From the NCBI RefSeq assembly GCF_029533155.1, contig NZ_JAIZDB010000018.1:1-64000 (forward strand): a stretch of DNA of 64,000 bases, read 5' to 3'. This document shows, piece after piece, positions 63,985-64,000 of the stretch (position 1 is the first letter of the stretch; every line of letters starts with the position of its first letter). The position numbers and the translations under genes are program-made. The notes under the pieces were generated by a model. It made no database searches. It was not told the origin of the DNA and worked only from the letters and a program-made list of their open reading frames with translations. The DNA comes from Psychrobacillus antarcticus. GTDB lineage: Bacteria; Bacillota; Bacilli; Bacillales_A; Planococcaceae.

Positions 63985-64000
63985 GAATCAATTCATCCCC

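Overview
The window comes from a low-GC, Gram-positive, spore-former-type chromosome. The yeaC-yeaD-yebA-guaA order is as in Bacillus subtilis, and there are guanine, SAM-I and guanidine-I riboswitches, an S-layer-homology protein and AGGAGG-type ribosome binding sites. I infer a Planococcaceae/Caryophanaceae member (Psychrobacillus- or Lysinibacillus-like). I saw no rRNA, tRNA or CRISPR array.

Layout. 0-2 kb: the start of a tyrosine integrase beside the 3' end of guaA, a known island integration site, then guaA with a guanine riboswitch. 2-9 kb: the yeaC/yeaD/yebA operon (MoxR ATPase, DUF58, transglutaminase) and NAD salvage (pncB-nadE). 9.3-14 kb: two tandem membrane-anchored PQQ dehydrogenases with C-terminal cytochrome c domains. 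Both carry the Asp-X-Asp signature of lanthanide-dependent enzymes. 14-23 kb: aminotransferase, exoA, a DUF1206 membrane protein, a 33-residue membrane peptide, an RclA-like flavoenzyme, an ATP-grasp protein, catalase and a papain-like hydrolase. 23-30.5 kb: tatA and yoaT, separated by an abgT-abgA-abgB cassette and its divergent regulator. The junction sequence of tatA-yoaT is present on both sides of the cassette. 30.6-36.1 kb: metH and a frameshifted yitJ under a SAM-I riboswitch. 36.3-43.2 kb: NERD protein, hemY, small proteins, and a kynUAB operon converting tryptophan to anthranilate.

43.3-52.1 kb is accessory. A 5'-truncated SMR (guanidine exporter type) pseudogene abuts an IS30 remnant. 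About 7.8 kb of small reductase and regulator genes follow (DinB, old yellow enzyme, Lrp, nitroreductase, two HxlR regulators, epimerase, GNAT, hydrolase, DoxX). Then comes a solo IS30 end beside an orphan guanidine-I riboswitch, so the riboswitch appears to have been separated from its exporter.

52.1-58 kb is a GlcNAc operon (EIIA, GlcT-type antiterminator, EIICB, nagA, SIS protein, nagB). It has a RAT/terminator leader, and the antiterminator appears to start at ATT. 58-64 kb holds an SLH surface protein, a small Ser/Thr kinase, a CotG-like Ser/Arg-rich peptide, EcsC, two DUF1292 proteins and a YciI-like protein.

Four intergenic stretches (about 9.1, 17.8, 30.55 and 36.3 kb) carry degenerate repeats, three of them with a strict 21-bp period. 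They sit next to gene 3' ends and match no standard feature type.
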